A stretch of DNA of 38,558 nt, taken from contig CABXQY010000004.1 in assembly GCA_902514485.1 (NCBI GenBank), positions 1 to 38,558 of the forward strand, read 5' to 3'. Source of the stretch: an uncultured Candidatus Poseidoniales archaeon (GTDB lineage Archaea; Thermoplasmatota; Poseidoniia; Poseidoniales; Thalassarchaeaceae). The notes under the pieces were generated by a model. That model searched no databases and was not told where the DNA came from. It was given only the letters and a program-made list of their open reading frames with translations. Positions within the stretch are counted from its first letter, which is position 1. Every line of letters starts with the position of its first letter. This document shows positions 1 through 9,180 of this stretch, one piece after another. The translations under genes were made by a program, and so were the position numbers.

Positions 1-2
1 AT

Positions 3-176
3 TCAGGATGGGCTGGAGTTGAATGTATATACGAGATTAGTGGGGATGCAGATTTAGTTGCTATTGTCCATGTAGATGACACAGTGTCACTAAGAAATTT
101 ACTAGACCGTATGTGGCTAGCAGCACCAGGAGAAATAACGTCCACACAAACAGAATTGGTGCTGGAACAATATTAA
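3..176 (+). CDS. 3' end of an Lrp/AsnC-family regulator (ligand-binding/RAM domain), truncated by window start
   Basis: Frame from position 3 to TAA 174-176 translates SGWAGVECIYEISGDADLVAIVHVDDTVSLRNLLDRMWLAAPGEITSTQTELVLEQY, typical of the AsnC ligand-binding domain (G-D-D-L-V-A ... P-G-x-x-x-T-x-T). Confidence 0.6.
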   Translation, partial: SGWAGVECIYEISGDADLVAIVHVDDTVSLRNLLDRMWLAAPGEITSTQTELVLEQY

Positions 177-1013
177 TTACTTTACCATTTGATAGCAAAA
201 ATACTTTAGTTTTTGATTTTTAAATGCCTCATAAACAGGTGTACCTTCTATTCCTGCAAATGTTTCAAAACTACGACGGATTGTTTTGGGAACTAATTCT
301 CCTATCCGTTCTTTCTTCGCGTCATTAATTAAATCTAGGGCTTGTAAAACTTCTTCCGTTACTTCTCGTTTAGAAATTATTTTAAATCCGCTATCTAAAA
401 ACAACTGATTTGTTAATTTCATAGTTTTATCATCACGAAAATCTGTCCAGCAAAAGTTACCCCCGGGCCTTAACACCCGGAATGTCTCGTCTATGAATTT
501 GGACATATTCCCATAGCAATGTGATGATTCAACATTGTAAACAATATCAAAACTAGAATCCGGAAACGGTAAATCTTCAGCGTTTCCTTCGATGAAATTT
601 AGATTTTCTTGTTTGTTGTACCACTCATTAGAAAGCGATACTGCCTCACCAGAAAAATCGACTCCGATTAGAGATGAGGGGTTCATTGATCTGGCTATCC
701 AACTAGCACCTCCTCCTCTCCCAGAACCAACTTCGAGGACTTTTTTATCATGCAACTCAACATTTCTAATATTCATTTCATATAATTGTATAAAAATACG
801 ATATGGTTCATCAAAAGATTCTAAAGAGGGAGGATTTGAATCGATATATCCATAATTCATAAATCTGAAATCTTTTTTATTATGAGCTTTTGATAATTTC
901 TGATACCACCATTTCCATAATTTGTTTTGTACAGGTGAGGGTGAAACTTTTAGCAGAATTGCAAAAATTCTAGCGGGAACACCCATCTTCATTTTTACAC
1001 CTAAATTTTCCAT
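177..1013 (-). CDS. SAM-dependent class I methyltransferase
   Basis: VLEVGSGRGGGASWIAR motif I, NAEDLPFPDSSFDIVYNVESSHCYG, FRVLRPGGNFCWTDF. Confidence 0.85.
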   Translation of the reverse strand: MENLGVKMKMGVPARIFAILLKVSPSPVQNKLWKWWYQKLSKAHNKKDFRFMNYGYIDSNPPSLESFDEPYRIFIQLYEMNIRNVELHDKKVLEVGSGRGGGASWIARSMNPSSLIGVDFSGEAVSLSNEWYNKQENLNFIEGNAEDLPFPDSSFDIVYNVESSHCYGNMSKFIDETFRVLRPGGNFCWTDFRDDKTMKLTNQLFLDSGFKIISKREVTEEVLQALDLINDAKKERIGELVPKTIRRSFETFAGIEGTPVYEAFKNQKLKYFCYQMVK

Positions 1014-1555
1014 TTAACAGAACAACCAATACTTTCAGTTCTATTTTGTATAATTGGTTTCCCTGCGACAAGTAAGTCGATTGCATCAGAAAGTTCGGAC
1101 GTAGTGGCGTGAGAGGGGTCTCTCGGAGAATCATCAAGACGGCCTCTATAAACCACAATTCCTGATGAATTGATTAGATAAAACTCTGGGGTGCGTTCAG
1201 CACCGTAAACTGTAGCAATTGACTGATCTGAATCATGTAGATAAGCGTAAGACATGCCTTTGGAAGCTCTTTTCATCATGTTGGCCCAAGAATCTGATTC
1301 ATATTTGATTGGATCATTAGAGTTGATTCCTATGAAGCCAATTTTATTATTTCGTGCCTTTTCAGCAATCTTTTCAATTCTAGATTCTGAACCAACAACA
1401 TAAGGGCAGTGGTTACAGGTGAATAAGACAATTGCTCCATTTTCACCCATTGATGCAGAGAGAGATAAATTTTCGACACCTAACTTTTGATTAGCGTTGG
1501 GCAATTCAAATGAAGGGGCTTTTTGATTTGGTTCAATCCCACTGGAAGCAGACAT
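1001..1555 (-). CDS. Thioredoxin-fold redoxin (AhpC/TSA-like, alkyl hydroperoxide reductase family)
   Basis: GAIVLFTCNHCPYVVGSESRIEKIAEKA and AERTPEFYLINSSGIVVYRGRLDDSP, typical of redoxin-family proteins with the CNHCPYV motif. Confidence 0.75.
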   Translation of the reverse strand: MSASSGIEPNQKAPSFELPNANQKLGVENLSLSASMGENGAIVLFTCNHCPYVVGSESRIEKIAEKARNNKIGFIGINSNDPIKYESDSWANMMKRASKGMSYAYLHDSDQSIATVYGAERTPEFYLINSSGIVVYRGRLDDSPRDPSHATTSELSDAIDLLVAGKPIIQNRTESIGCSVKWKI

Positions 1556-1580
1556 ATCTGAGGCTAAAGGGGGTTAGTGT

Positions 1581-3881
1581 TCAATCCTTTGGGGGCGACC
1601 TTACCTCGAGGACTTTCTGACGATCAGAAGATTCCTGTAGCCTCCTTCTAGCTAATCTGTGTTCTGGATCAATATCAAGTACTTTTCTCCATGCAGTAAC
1701 TGCAGCATTAGCATCTTCACCTTCATGTAAAATAGCGGCAATTCTCAAACGTGCGTCTATATGTTTAGGATCGTGCCTAGATGCTGCCTCAAAGTCTGAT
1801 TTAGCTTCTTCGATCCTACCAAAGTCCAGATAAAGTAAGCCTCGTTGATACCAAGCATCCGAATGCTTAGGGTCGTATCTTATCGCATCATTTAGTGGTT
1901 TTTCTGCTTGCTCTGCTTTACCCATAGCTATCATACATGTACCTAGATGAACTAATCCTATGATATGTTCTGGTTGGTTAGAAAGAAGTGCCCTTAGTTC
2001 AATTTCAGCTGCTTCCCAATCTCCAAGATTCATGAGAATCTCTGAGCGTCTTTGCCTAGCTAAATTTAATTCGGGTACATTTTCTACAAGATAGTTCGCA
2101 TCATCAAGAGCTGTCGGTAAATCATTCGCTAATAGTGCTGCTGAACATCTATTTAATCTTGCACGGATATGGTTTTCTTGAATTAAAAGAACCTTCGAGA
2201 AAAAGGTTTGGGCTTCAATAAATCTTCCTTGTCTGGCAGCAATAATTCCTCTTATGAAAGGTATCGAAGAATGGTTTTGAAGATTCGTAGATGCCTCCGA
2301 AACTAAAGCATTCGCCTGATCTAATTTACCTGTTTCTAAACACAAATGAGCTTCTTCTAAAGAAATTGAAGGATGGTCTGGTATTAATCTTCTAGCCCTT
2401 ACTAAAGCAACTTCCGCCTCTTTCAACGACCCTTGGTACCTCAAAGCACGAGAACGCCCTAACCATGCAAGGCCAGATTCTCTATCTTTTTCTATCGCTG
2501 AATCAAAAGAAATTGTTGCATCAAGTAAAATAATATGATCATGATTTCCAGTTCTATCCCTATACTCATCGGCGGCTAATAGGTGTAGCCTTCCTTCCAT
2601 GACGTGCAATGAGGCGTTCTCCCAGGCCTCTGCGGGTGCTTCATGGAGTACTTTAGTAGCCCAATCGATTGCTCCTGCGCGAAATAAAACTAAACTCAAA
2701 CGACCTCGCGCTTCCGCATCAGAAGGAGTTTTTTCTAACCATTCTTCTAATACCGCTCTAGCAGAATCTAACTTTCTATCATTTTCAAGAATTTCACTTT
2801 CTAGTAAAACTGTGTATTCTCCTAAAGCAGACGCCCGACGGACTGCTTGGAGGGCTTCCTTTGTTCTATCATCACCTGCTGCGAGTAGTTTTGCTTTCAA
2901 TAACCACGCTTCAGGATTTGTTGGATTGAGATATAGTGATTTTTCAATAGACTCGAGCGCTGTACCTATTTCCCCTAAAAGAAATAACTTTGCTGATTTT
3001 GCAACCCATCCCTCGGATGTCGAAGGCTCTTTCAAATGAGGATTTATGATGCTTTGTACATCGCTTGCACGTCCCGAAATATTATTCAAACTCATTTGAT
3101 CTGCAGACATTTCAAAATCCTCACCCAATGCTTCTAATCTTCTTGTATTACGATTCAATCGTATATCTTCGCTTCCAGATAATAAAATAGCTTGTTCCTT
3201 CAATACCTCAATATCATCAGGATCTATAGCTAAAAGACGCTCTAAAGTTCGATCTAGTGTGTCCAAATCTCCTTCATCTCTCTGGATAGATGCTAAGGAA
3301 TAGAGTACAGAAGAACCTTCCGGAGACAGTGTGTGAGCCCTACGATAGAAATCCGCTGCTCTAGATGATTTTCCTGCTTCGTGAAACAATTCGCCGAGAC
3401 ATCTCTGTTCTTCTCCATTCAATTCTAAATCTTCGGATTTCATCTCCGCTTCTGTGAGTATCGCATCTAATCGCTGTACAAGTGGTATAATGCCTGGAAG
3501 AATATTTTCTCGACCTTTGTTTTCAGAATCACTTTGATAATTAGAAAGAATCGAGCGGGCAGCATGAGTAGCAATAGCGCAGGATTCACTAGAACTGATA
3601 GTTACATCTTGTTCAAATAATAAAGATTCAGCAGATTCTAATGATTTGTGAACCGCAAGTAACTCATGGACTTCGGGGGTCTCACCGAGTATTGTATCAA
3701 CGCCTCTAGAAAGTAAATCTAAGCGATTAGATGTGTTAGCCAAATTACCTTGTAAATTACCTAGGTAAATCTGCATTTGTTCTCTTTGTTTAAGCACTGA
3801 TTGATGCCTTAACCATAATGTCGCTAATGCAATACCAAATAGTCCGTACAACGCAAGAATTGTTAGCGTCGACTGCTCCAT
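1581..3881 (-). CDS. Large TPR-repeat protein with N-terminal membrane anchor
   Basis: N-terminal hydrophobic helix (LTILALYGLFGIALATLWL) then many TPR-like units (e.g. SDAWYQRGLLYLDFGRIEEAKSDFEAASRHDPKH). Confidence 0.8.
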   Translation of the reverse strand: MEQSTLTILALYGLFGIALATLWLRHQSVLKQREQMQIYLGNLQGNLANTSNRLDLLSRGVDTILGETPEVHELLAVHKSLESAESLLFEQDVTISSSESCAIATHAARSILSNYQSDSENKGRENILPGIIPLVQRLDAILTEAEMKSEDLELNGEEQRCLGELFHEAGKSSRAADFYRRAHTLSPEGSSVLYSLASIQRDEGDLDTLDRTLERLLAIDPDDIEVLKEQAILLSGSEDIRLNRNTRRLEALGEDFEMSADQMSLNNISGRASDVQSIINPHLKEPSTSEGWVAKSAKLFLLGEIGTALESIEKSLYLNPTNPEAWLLKAKLLAAGDDRTKEALQAVRRASALGEYTVLLESEILENDRKLDSARAVLEEWLEKTPSDAEARGRLSLVLFRAGAIDWATKVLHEAPAEAWENASLHVMEGRLHLLAADEYRDRTGNHDHIILLDATISFDSAIEKDRESGLAWLGRSRALRYQGSLKEAEVALVRARRLIPDHPSISLEEAHLCLETGKLDQANALVSEASTNLQNHSSIPFIRGIIAARQGRFIEAQTFFSKVLLIQENHIRARLNRCSAALLANDLPTALDDANYLVENVPELNLARQRRSEILMNLGDWEAAEIELRALLSNQPEHIIGLVHLGTCMIAMGKAEQAEKPLNDAIRYDPKHSDAWYQRGLLYLDFGRIEEAKSDFEAASRHDPKHIDARLRIAAILHEGEDANAAVTAWRKVLDIDPEHRLARRRLQESSDRQKVLEVRSPPKD

Positions 3882-3995
3882 CCGTATGTAGCGGGAATGA
3901 GAGACTTTTGATGGCTTCTACTGTTAACGTGGCTTACGCTATGATTTACTATGAGAAAAAAAAAAGCCAACATTAATCTAAATTCTTAAATTCAT

Positions 3996-5165
3996 TTAAA
4001 GATTAGATGCAGAATAAGCCTGTACGCCTGATTTTCTAGTTACTTTCCCAACGGACGTACCCATTACATTTTCAATTCCTGCACCTGAAGCTAAATCAAA
4101 AATTCTATCATTAACTTTTCCAGAGAATACTAGGCCTATTGCGCCCTCAGATTCAGATAATTTATCTTCTAGTTTTGCTGCACCAATTGGTTCACTTCCT
4201 GAACCATCAGCATTAACAATTATTGCTTGATTGCGTTTCAATCCGTCGAGCATTCCTGCCCATTCTTTGACTTCTTCTGGAGCCTCTAATGATTCTGTGC
4301 CCCTTCCAACTGCTGCATCGTCTTCTTTAGCTAATTCTGCTTGGAGGCGAGATACTATTTTGTTAGCTACTTCTTTCTGACTCAGACATTTTGTAATTAC
4401 TTTGCCTTCAAGGTGTTCTACTTCTCTACTTTGAGGCGCAAGGGCTACGTGAGTCAACGACTTTCCTAATTTACCACTAAGCTCCATTAGTAAAAGACGT
4501 CCTCCTCGGTCACCATCTACGAATGCTATTACTGTAGTTTTTGACTTAGCTAGAGTTACTAACTCATCTTGAATTCCTGAACCCATTGTTGCTATTGCGT
4601 TTTTAATTCCAAATTTTAATAAATTTCTAACATCATTTCTTCCTTCTACGATAATTATTGCATCACTATCTGCAACACTAGGCCCAGCAGTCATACCAGA
4701 AATGTCTTTCTCAGTATCTAACGTTAAAACCGCTCTTACCTCATCTAAGATATTCTTAGAATCGTCTTGGCCGGAATTAACCATATTCAAAAGTAGAGTT
4801 TTAGCACGATCGATAACATTATCTCTCTTAGCTGAGCGAATATTTTCAATTGCCTTTACTTTGATTACTGCTTTACAAGGACCTATACGATCAATTGTTT
4901 CTAGTGCTGCACCGATAACTGCGGTACTCACTTGATCAATTGAAGACGATAGAGATATTTCTCCTTGCACTTTTCCTTTATTCTGATTTAGCGTGACATC
5001 GACATGGCCTATACGACCTGTGCGTTGTAGTTTTCTTAGTTGTAACTGATCTCCAAGAAGACCTTCGGTTTGGCCAAAAATGGCTCCCACGACGTCTTTT
5101 CTGGCGACGGTGCCGTCACAACGTATTGTTGCGTGTATGATATATTTTCCTTCTGTTGTTGACAT
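3996..5165 (-). CDS. dnaG: Archaeal DnaG-type primase/exosome-associated protein (Toprim domain)
   Basis: MSTTEGKYIIHATIRCDGTVARKDVVGAIFGQTEGLLG..LRKLQRTGRIGHVDV; Toprim IIVEGRNDVRNLLKFGIKNAIATMGSG and VIAFVDGDRGG. ORF track starts at 5207, but the internal ATG at 5165 follows a GGAAAGG and matches the family N-terminus. Confidence 0.93.
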   Translation of the reverse strand: MSTTEGKYIIHATIRCDGTVARKDVVGAIFGQTEGLLGDQLQLRKLQRTGRIGHVDVTLNQNKGKVQGEISLSSSIDQVSTAVIGAALETIDRIGPCKAVIKVKAIENIRSAKRDNVIDRAKTLLLNMVNSGQDDSKNILDEVRAVLTLDTEKDISGMTAGPSVADSDAIIIVEGRNDVRNLLKFGIKNAIATMGSGIQDELVTLAKSKTTVIAFVDGDRGGRLLLMELSGKLGKSLTHVALAPQSREVEHLEGKVITKCLSQKEVANKIVSRLQAELAKEDDAAVGRGTESLEAPEEVKEWAGMLDGLKRNQAIIVNADGSGSEPIGAAKLEDKLSESEGAIGLVFSGKVNDRIFDLASGAGIENVMGTSVGKVTRKSGVQAYSASNL

Positions 5166-5198
5166 ATTAATTCCTTTCCGGTTTTCGGCCCAACTAGA

Positions 5199-5309
5199 GG
5201 GCTTCACTCCCTATTTGCCTTGTTGGCGTTTGGGTTGGATGGGCGCAAAACGCCCGCGAGTGTGGCTGATTACCAAGCCTAACGGATAGTTAGGCCCTTC
5301 ATGAAGCCT
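5199..5309 (-). ncRNA. Candidate structured RNA / 5' leader of dnaG (strand uncertain)
   Basis: GC-rich island in an AT-rich intergenic region. Closing stem GGGCTTC (5199-5205) / GAAGCCT (5303-5309); hairpins GCC-TTGTT-GGC (5217-5227), GGGCG-CAAAA-CGCCC (5241-5255), GCCTAAC-GGATA-GTTAGGC (5277-5295). Confidence 0.4.
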
Positions 5310-5409
5310 CCTATTGATTCAAATCGACTTTAGAGGTTTTATTACCCCAATTACTGACTCGTAGATAAACAAGGATAGAGATTAAGGCATAGGGCTATCA
5401 ACGAAGCAC

Positions 5410-5877
5410 ATGGTTGAACCTTCCTCCGATAGGCGAGCAGTGTTTAGAGGAGTTGTTAGTTTAGCACTTCATGATGGGAACTTGAGTTTTGGAGAAAAGA
5501 GATTGATTACAAAATTAGCCATGGCTTTGAGATTAAATGATGATGAACCAAAAATTATCTATGATTCAATTATAGAAGAAAAAATACTAGAAAAAGGTCA
5601 ATCTTTGACAATTAGTGAAAAACTTTCAGTGTATGAACAGGTCCTAGAAACTTTTCTAATTAATACTAATAAAACGGATGATGAACTTAGGATGATTGCT
5701 TATTTGAGACGTGTTTTTGAAATTAGTGATTCCGAACACCGGTCGATTTTGAGTAGTTTAGACAGGCAACTTGAAGATATTGTTCATCGTAATGTTAAAC
5801 AAAACATCAGATTTGAACTGAAAGAAGTAAATAAAAGACTGTCTGAAATTCTTGAAAGTGTACGCATTCAAAGATGA
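5410..5877 (+). CDS. TerB-like helical domain protein
   Basis: RRAVFRGVVSLALHDGNLSFGEKRLITKLAMALRLNDDEPKIIYDSI resembles TerB-like repeats (xxDGxxxxxExxxLxxLAxxLGL). Confidence 0.5.
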   Translation: MVEPSSDRRAVFRGVVSLALHDGNLSFGEKRLITKLAMALRLNDDEPKIIYDSIIEEKILEKGQSLTISEKLSVYEQVLETFLINTNKTDDELRMIAYLRRVFEISDSEHRSILSSLDRQLEDIVHRNVKQNIRFELKEVNKRLSEILESVRIQR

Positions 5878-5890
5878 GGAGTTTTTTTAG

Positions 5891-6538
5891 ATGGCATCTA
5901 GAAGTCTTGATGATTTTTTGGATGAGCAAAATTCACGGATACACTTGTCTGATAGAAGATTATCAAATCTAGTAAGAGATGCTTATCCAATTGGAGTTCC
6001 TGCTTTAATCATGAAATCTAGCACAGATAGAATGACCGATTCTTCCGGGTATTCATTCATACTAGGGACTCCTGACGAACTTTTGAGAAATCTTGCATCT
6101 TGGTTAATAACGAATGCAGGGAATACACACAGAGTATTATTGAAATTAATCCGGAGATTATGGAAAAGACATGGTAGAGAAGATATTGCTTTGGCCGCCA
6201 TATTACTATCTAATCTAGACCATAAAGGGATGGGGACAGATCCTTGGTCGATACTCCAGCAATCAATCAATCCAATGGAATCAGTAGATTCTCTGCTATT
6301 GAACATTGAAGAATTATTTCGGGCGAAACGTCAGCCACCTAATGATGAACAAATATTTGATTGGATTAACGGGCGTAAAATTGAGCAACATATGTCTTTG
6401 ATTGTTATTTATTCAGGATTATTGCATGGGCACAAGTTTTCTTCTGAATTAATTGAGAAGATAATGCAAATAAATATACCAGTAGGGGATTCTATTTTAA
6501 CTCGAATAAAGAGTAAAATCTCTTCTTTAGAAGCGTAG
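5891..6538 (+). CDS. Hypothetical protein, helical
   Basis: Full-length ORF 14 nt downstream of the TerB-like gene and co-oriented; no recognised motif. Confidence 0.6.
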   Translation: MASRSLDDFLDEQNSRIHLSDRRLSNLVRDAYPIGVPALIMKSSTDRMTDSSGYSFILGTPDELLRNLASWLITNAGNTHRVLLKLIRRLWKRHGREDIALAAILLSNLDHKGMGTDPWSILQQSINPMESVDSLLLNIEELFRAKRQPPNDEQIFDWINGRKIEQHMSLIVIYSGLLHGHKFSSELIEKIMQINIPVGDSILTRIKSKISSLEA

Positions 6539-6569
6539 TACTGATTGCTGATGGTTGACTCGGGGTGCT

Positions 6570-6779
6570 ATGGTGGAGCGTCTACTACCTTCTGACGACC
6601 CCATTGCTGAAGATGTTCTTGAGTGGACCATTAAACGAGATTCTAAAGATATTAAACAACTAATGAGATGGATGGAGACAACTGAAATAAGAAGAGATAG
6701 GCAGGTTCTACTAAATCGAGCCATGGATTTAATGGATGAAATTCAGTACGCACTCAATCGATTGAGTGAATTAAGGTGA
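6570..6779 (+). CDS. Small hypothetical protein
   Basis: ORF 6555-6779, likely start MVERLLPSDDP at 6570; sits between co-oriented genes and ends just before the mobA-like start at 6784. Confidence 0.5.
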   Translation: MVERLLPSDDPIAEDVLEWTIKRDSKDIKQLMRWMETTEIRRDRQVLLNRAMDLMDEIQYALNRLSELR

Positions 6780-6783
6780 AAGT

Positions 6784-7350
6784 ATGCGTTCTTTGCTTCT
6801 AGCAGGAGGTAGATCATCACGTATGGGGCAAGACAAGGCTCTAATCGAAATAGATGGTTTACCAATGATTACAAGGGTCGTTAATGCATTAGTTGAAGCT
6901 GGCAAAGAACCTATCAGAATAGCGGTTGCAAGTCCTGAAAAAATGGAGGCTTACGCTGCAGTCATTGATTCTAGCCATAATATTGAGTGGGTACTCGATT
7001 CAGTACAGTATGCGGGACCAGTTGATTCAATTATAGAAAATTTAAATGACCCCTTTGCAAAAAAAGAAGAGCATGTACAATTAGCTACAATAGATGTCCC
7101 TTGGATAAATGCAGATGTATTTACTAGCTTAGAAAATTCTATCGCAAGGGATGATGATGCTATTGTTCCGACGGATGGGGAACTTTTACACCCTTTGCTT
7201 TCTTTAGTTAGGCCAGGTCTTTTGATTAATTCGTTGGAGAATTGGGAAGGTGAACCACTTCATGAGATGTTTCTAAAAATACCACACTCATTATTAATCG
7301 TTGAACCGAATCTGATTAAGAACATTAACTCAAAAAAAGATATAGAATAA
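6784..7350 (+). CDS. mobA: MobA-like molybdenum cofactor guanylyltransferase / NTP transferase
   Basis: N-terminal SLLLAGGRSSRMGQDKALIEIDGLPMITRVV, signature of MobA-like NTP transferases. Confidence 0.82.
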   Translation: MRSLLLAGGRSSRMGQDKALIEIDGLPMITRVVNALVEAGKEPIRIAVASPEKMEAYAAVIDSSHNIEWVLDSVQYAGPVDSIIENLNDPFAKKEEHVQLATIDVPWINADVFTSLENSIARDDDAIVPTDGELLHPLLSLVRPGLLINSLENWEGEPLHEMFLKIPHSLLIVEPNLIKNINSKKDIE

Positions 7351-7397
7351 CCAAATGCAGGGTATAAGTTAATATGAGAAAAAGATGACTGCGAGCC

Positions 7398-7811
7398 ATG
7401 ATGGAAGAAAGTCATATGGGAAGACCTGCAGAGATGATGTCGTTTATGGACGCTGTAAAAAGTGGCCTGGGGAGATGGAATGATTTTTCCGGAAGATCTT
7501 CTAGATCTGAATATTGGTTCCTCTATCTATTTGGAATAGTTTTTCAAATAGGAGGTTTTGCTTTAATGTTCATTAGTGAGTATTTTGGATTTGTATTGTT
7601 GATCGGGCTTCTAATGCTTATCGTTCCATTCATAGCTGTAAGCGTTAGAAGACTACATGATGTAGGACAATCAGGATGGATGTTACTGATAGGAATAATC
7701 CCTATTGTGAATCTTGTTGGCGGTTTCGTTCTACTTTACTGGTTTATTTTTGCTGCTGGAGAAGAACAAGCAAATCGATTCGGACCTGTTCCAACAAACA
7801 TGTTAGAATAA
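7398..7811 (+). CDS. DUF805 family membrane protein
   Basis: FSGRSSRSEYWFLYLFGIVF... PFIAVSVRRLHDVGQSGWMLLIGIIPIVNLVGGFVLLYWF. Confidence 0.85.
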   Translation: MMEESHMGRPAEMMSFMDAVKSGLGRWNDFSGRSSRSEYWFLYLFGIVFQIGGFALMFISEYFGFVLLIGLLMLIVPFIAVSVRRLHDVGQSGWMLLIGIIPIVNLVGGFVLLYWFIFAAGEEQANRFGPVPTNMLE

Positions 7812-7815
7812 TTGT

Positions 7816-8619
7816 TTACGATGTATAAACTGATAGGCAAGTAAGAGAACCATCTGCTTGCATTATCGGAGCCATATCAACAGACATTAACTTAAAACCT
7901 TCATTTTGGAGAATGTTCTTTGTCTTAGAGAAACCTGCTGCAATGATTAACCTGTCATTTGAATACCCAATGGTGTTTGAAGCATAGCTTTCATTATTAG
8001 GTATCCAAATAATCTCTTCTGCAAATTTAGAAATCTGATTTTCTTTAAGATGTCCCTCTGCTGCGATTATTGTGCCTTTCCGTGGAGAAGAACATACTGT
8101 AGTTAGATGTAATGTAGAGTTTGGAACCTCGATAAATTCAACATCGTAACCATCTTTATTTACATGAGATGCAAGAAATTCTGCACCTGCTTTGTTAGTC
8201 CGAGTTGAACGTCCAATCAAATATTTATCATCAAAGAATACTACATCTCCGCCGTCGAGATTCGCTCCTTTGGGCATTTGAATAATCTCTGCAAAATTTT
8301 TCATGTGTTCTGACACAGCAATTTGTTCGCCTTCTCTAGAAGGGTGCCCCATATTGGGAATGATTGCTTTGCCATCGATCATTACTGCTGTGTCTTCAAC
8401 GAAACAGCTATCTGGGAAATCTGCTAGTTCAGGCAGTATAGTAACTTCAGTACCGTGTGCTCTCAAAGCAGTGACATATGCTCGGTGAGAGCCGGCTGCT
8501 TCTTCATAAATAGGTGTCTTAGTTCCGAAATAGTTAGAAAGTGCGTTACTGTAATTAGAAGAAATTCCTCTAACAACAGCAGATTTCCTGCTCCTATCAT
8601 ATGCACCTGGCACGGCCAT
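7816..8619 (-). CDS. Dimethylarginine dimethylaminohydrolase-like amidinotransferase-fold hydrolase (DDAH family)
   Basis: ILPELADFPDSCFVEDTAVMIDGKAIIPNMG, GANLDGGDVVFFDDKYLIGRSTRTN, C-terminal ADGSLTCLSVYT. Confidence 0.85.
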   Translation of the reverse strand: MAVPGAYDRSRKSAVVRGISSNYSNALSNYFGTKTPIYEEAAGSHRAYVTALRAHGTEVTILPELADFPDSCFVEDTAVMIDGKAIIPNMGHPSREGEQIAVSEHMKNFAEIIQMPKGANLDGGDVVFFDDKYLIGRSTRTNKAGAEFLASHVNKDGYDVEFIEVPNSTLHLTTVCSSPRKGTIIAAEGHLKENQISKFAEEIIWIPNNESYASNTIGYSNDRLIIAAGFSKTKNILQNEGFKLMSVDMAPIMQADGSLTCLSVYTS

Positions 8620-8755
8620 CCGTCATACCCTCCGTTCATAATGCTTCGGAATACGGAGATGAGATTCCCGAATTAGGAATTTACAACTCTTATAAAATAT
8701 ATTTTTGTGATGTTTTATACCTCTTATTCATGGACTTTCATGATTTCGGGCGTTT

Positions 8756-9178
8756 ATGGAGAACTTAGTTGAAGCTGTAGATAGCGATGGGAAAAAAATC
8801 AGTCCGGTACTGCCATCCGACAAGAAAAATTACTTGATAGATATTGATGGAACTGTTGGAGAAGACATCCCTAATGAGGAGCCAGAAAGAATGGTGACTG
8901 CTGAGGCCTATCCAGATGCTATCGAAACAATAAATCGATGGTTTGACGAAGGCCATCATATTTGTTTCTTTACTGCCAGAACTGAAAATCATCGTATAGT
9001 AACAGAAACTTGGCTAAATGAGAAAGGTTTCAATTATCATTCTCTATTAATGGGTAAGCCACGTGGCGGAAACTATCACTGGATCGATAATCACGTCGTG
9101 AGAGCTACTCGTTACACTTCTAAATTTACAGATTTAGTAAAGCGTAACGTAGAGATTGAAGTATTCGATGACGAATAA
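8756..9178 (+). CDS. HAD-superfamily phosphatase-like protein
   Basis: YLIDIDGTVGEDIPNEEPERM (DxDGT), ICFFTARTENHRIVTETWL, YHWIDNHVVRATRY. Confidence 0.65.
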   Translation: MENLVEAVDSDGKKISPVLPSDKKNYLIDIDGTVGEDIPNEEPERMVTAEAYPDAIETINRWFDEGHHICFFTARTENHRIVTETWLNEKGFNYHSLLMGKPRGGNYHWIDNHVVRATRYTSKFTDLVKRNVEIEVFDDE

Positions 9179-9180
9179 CT

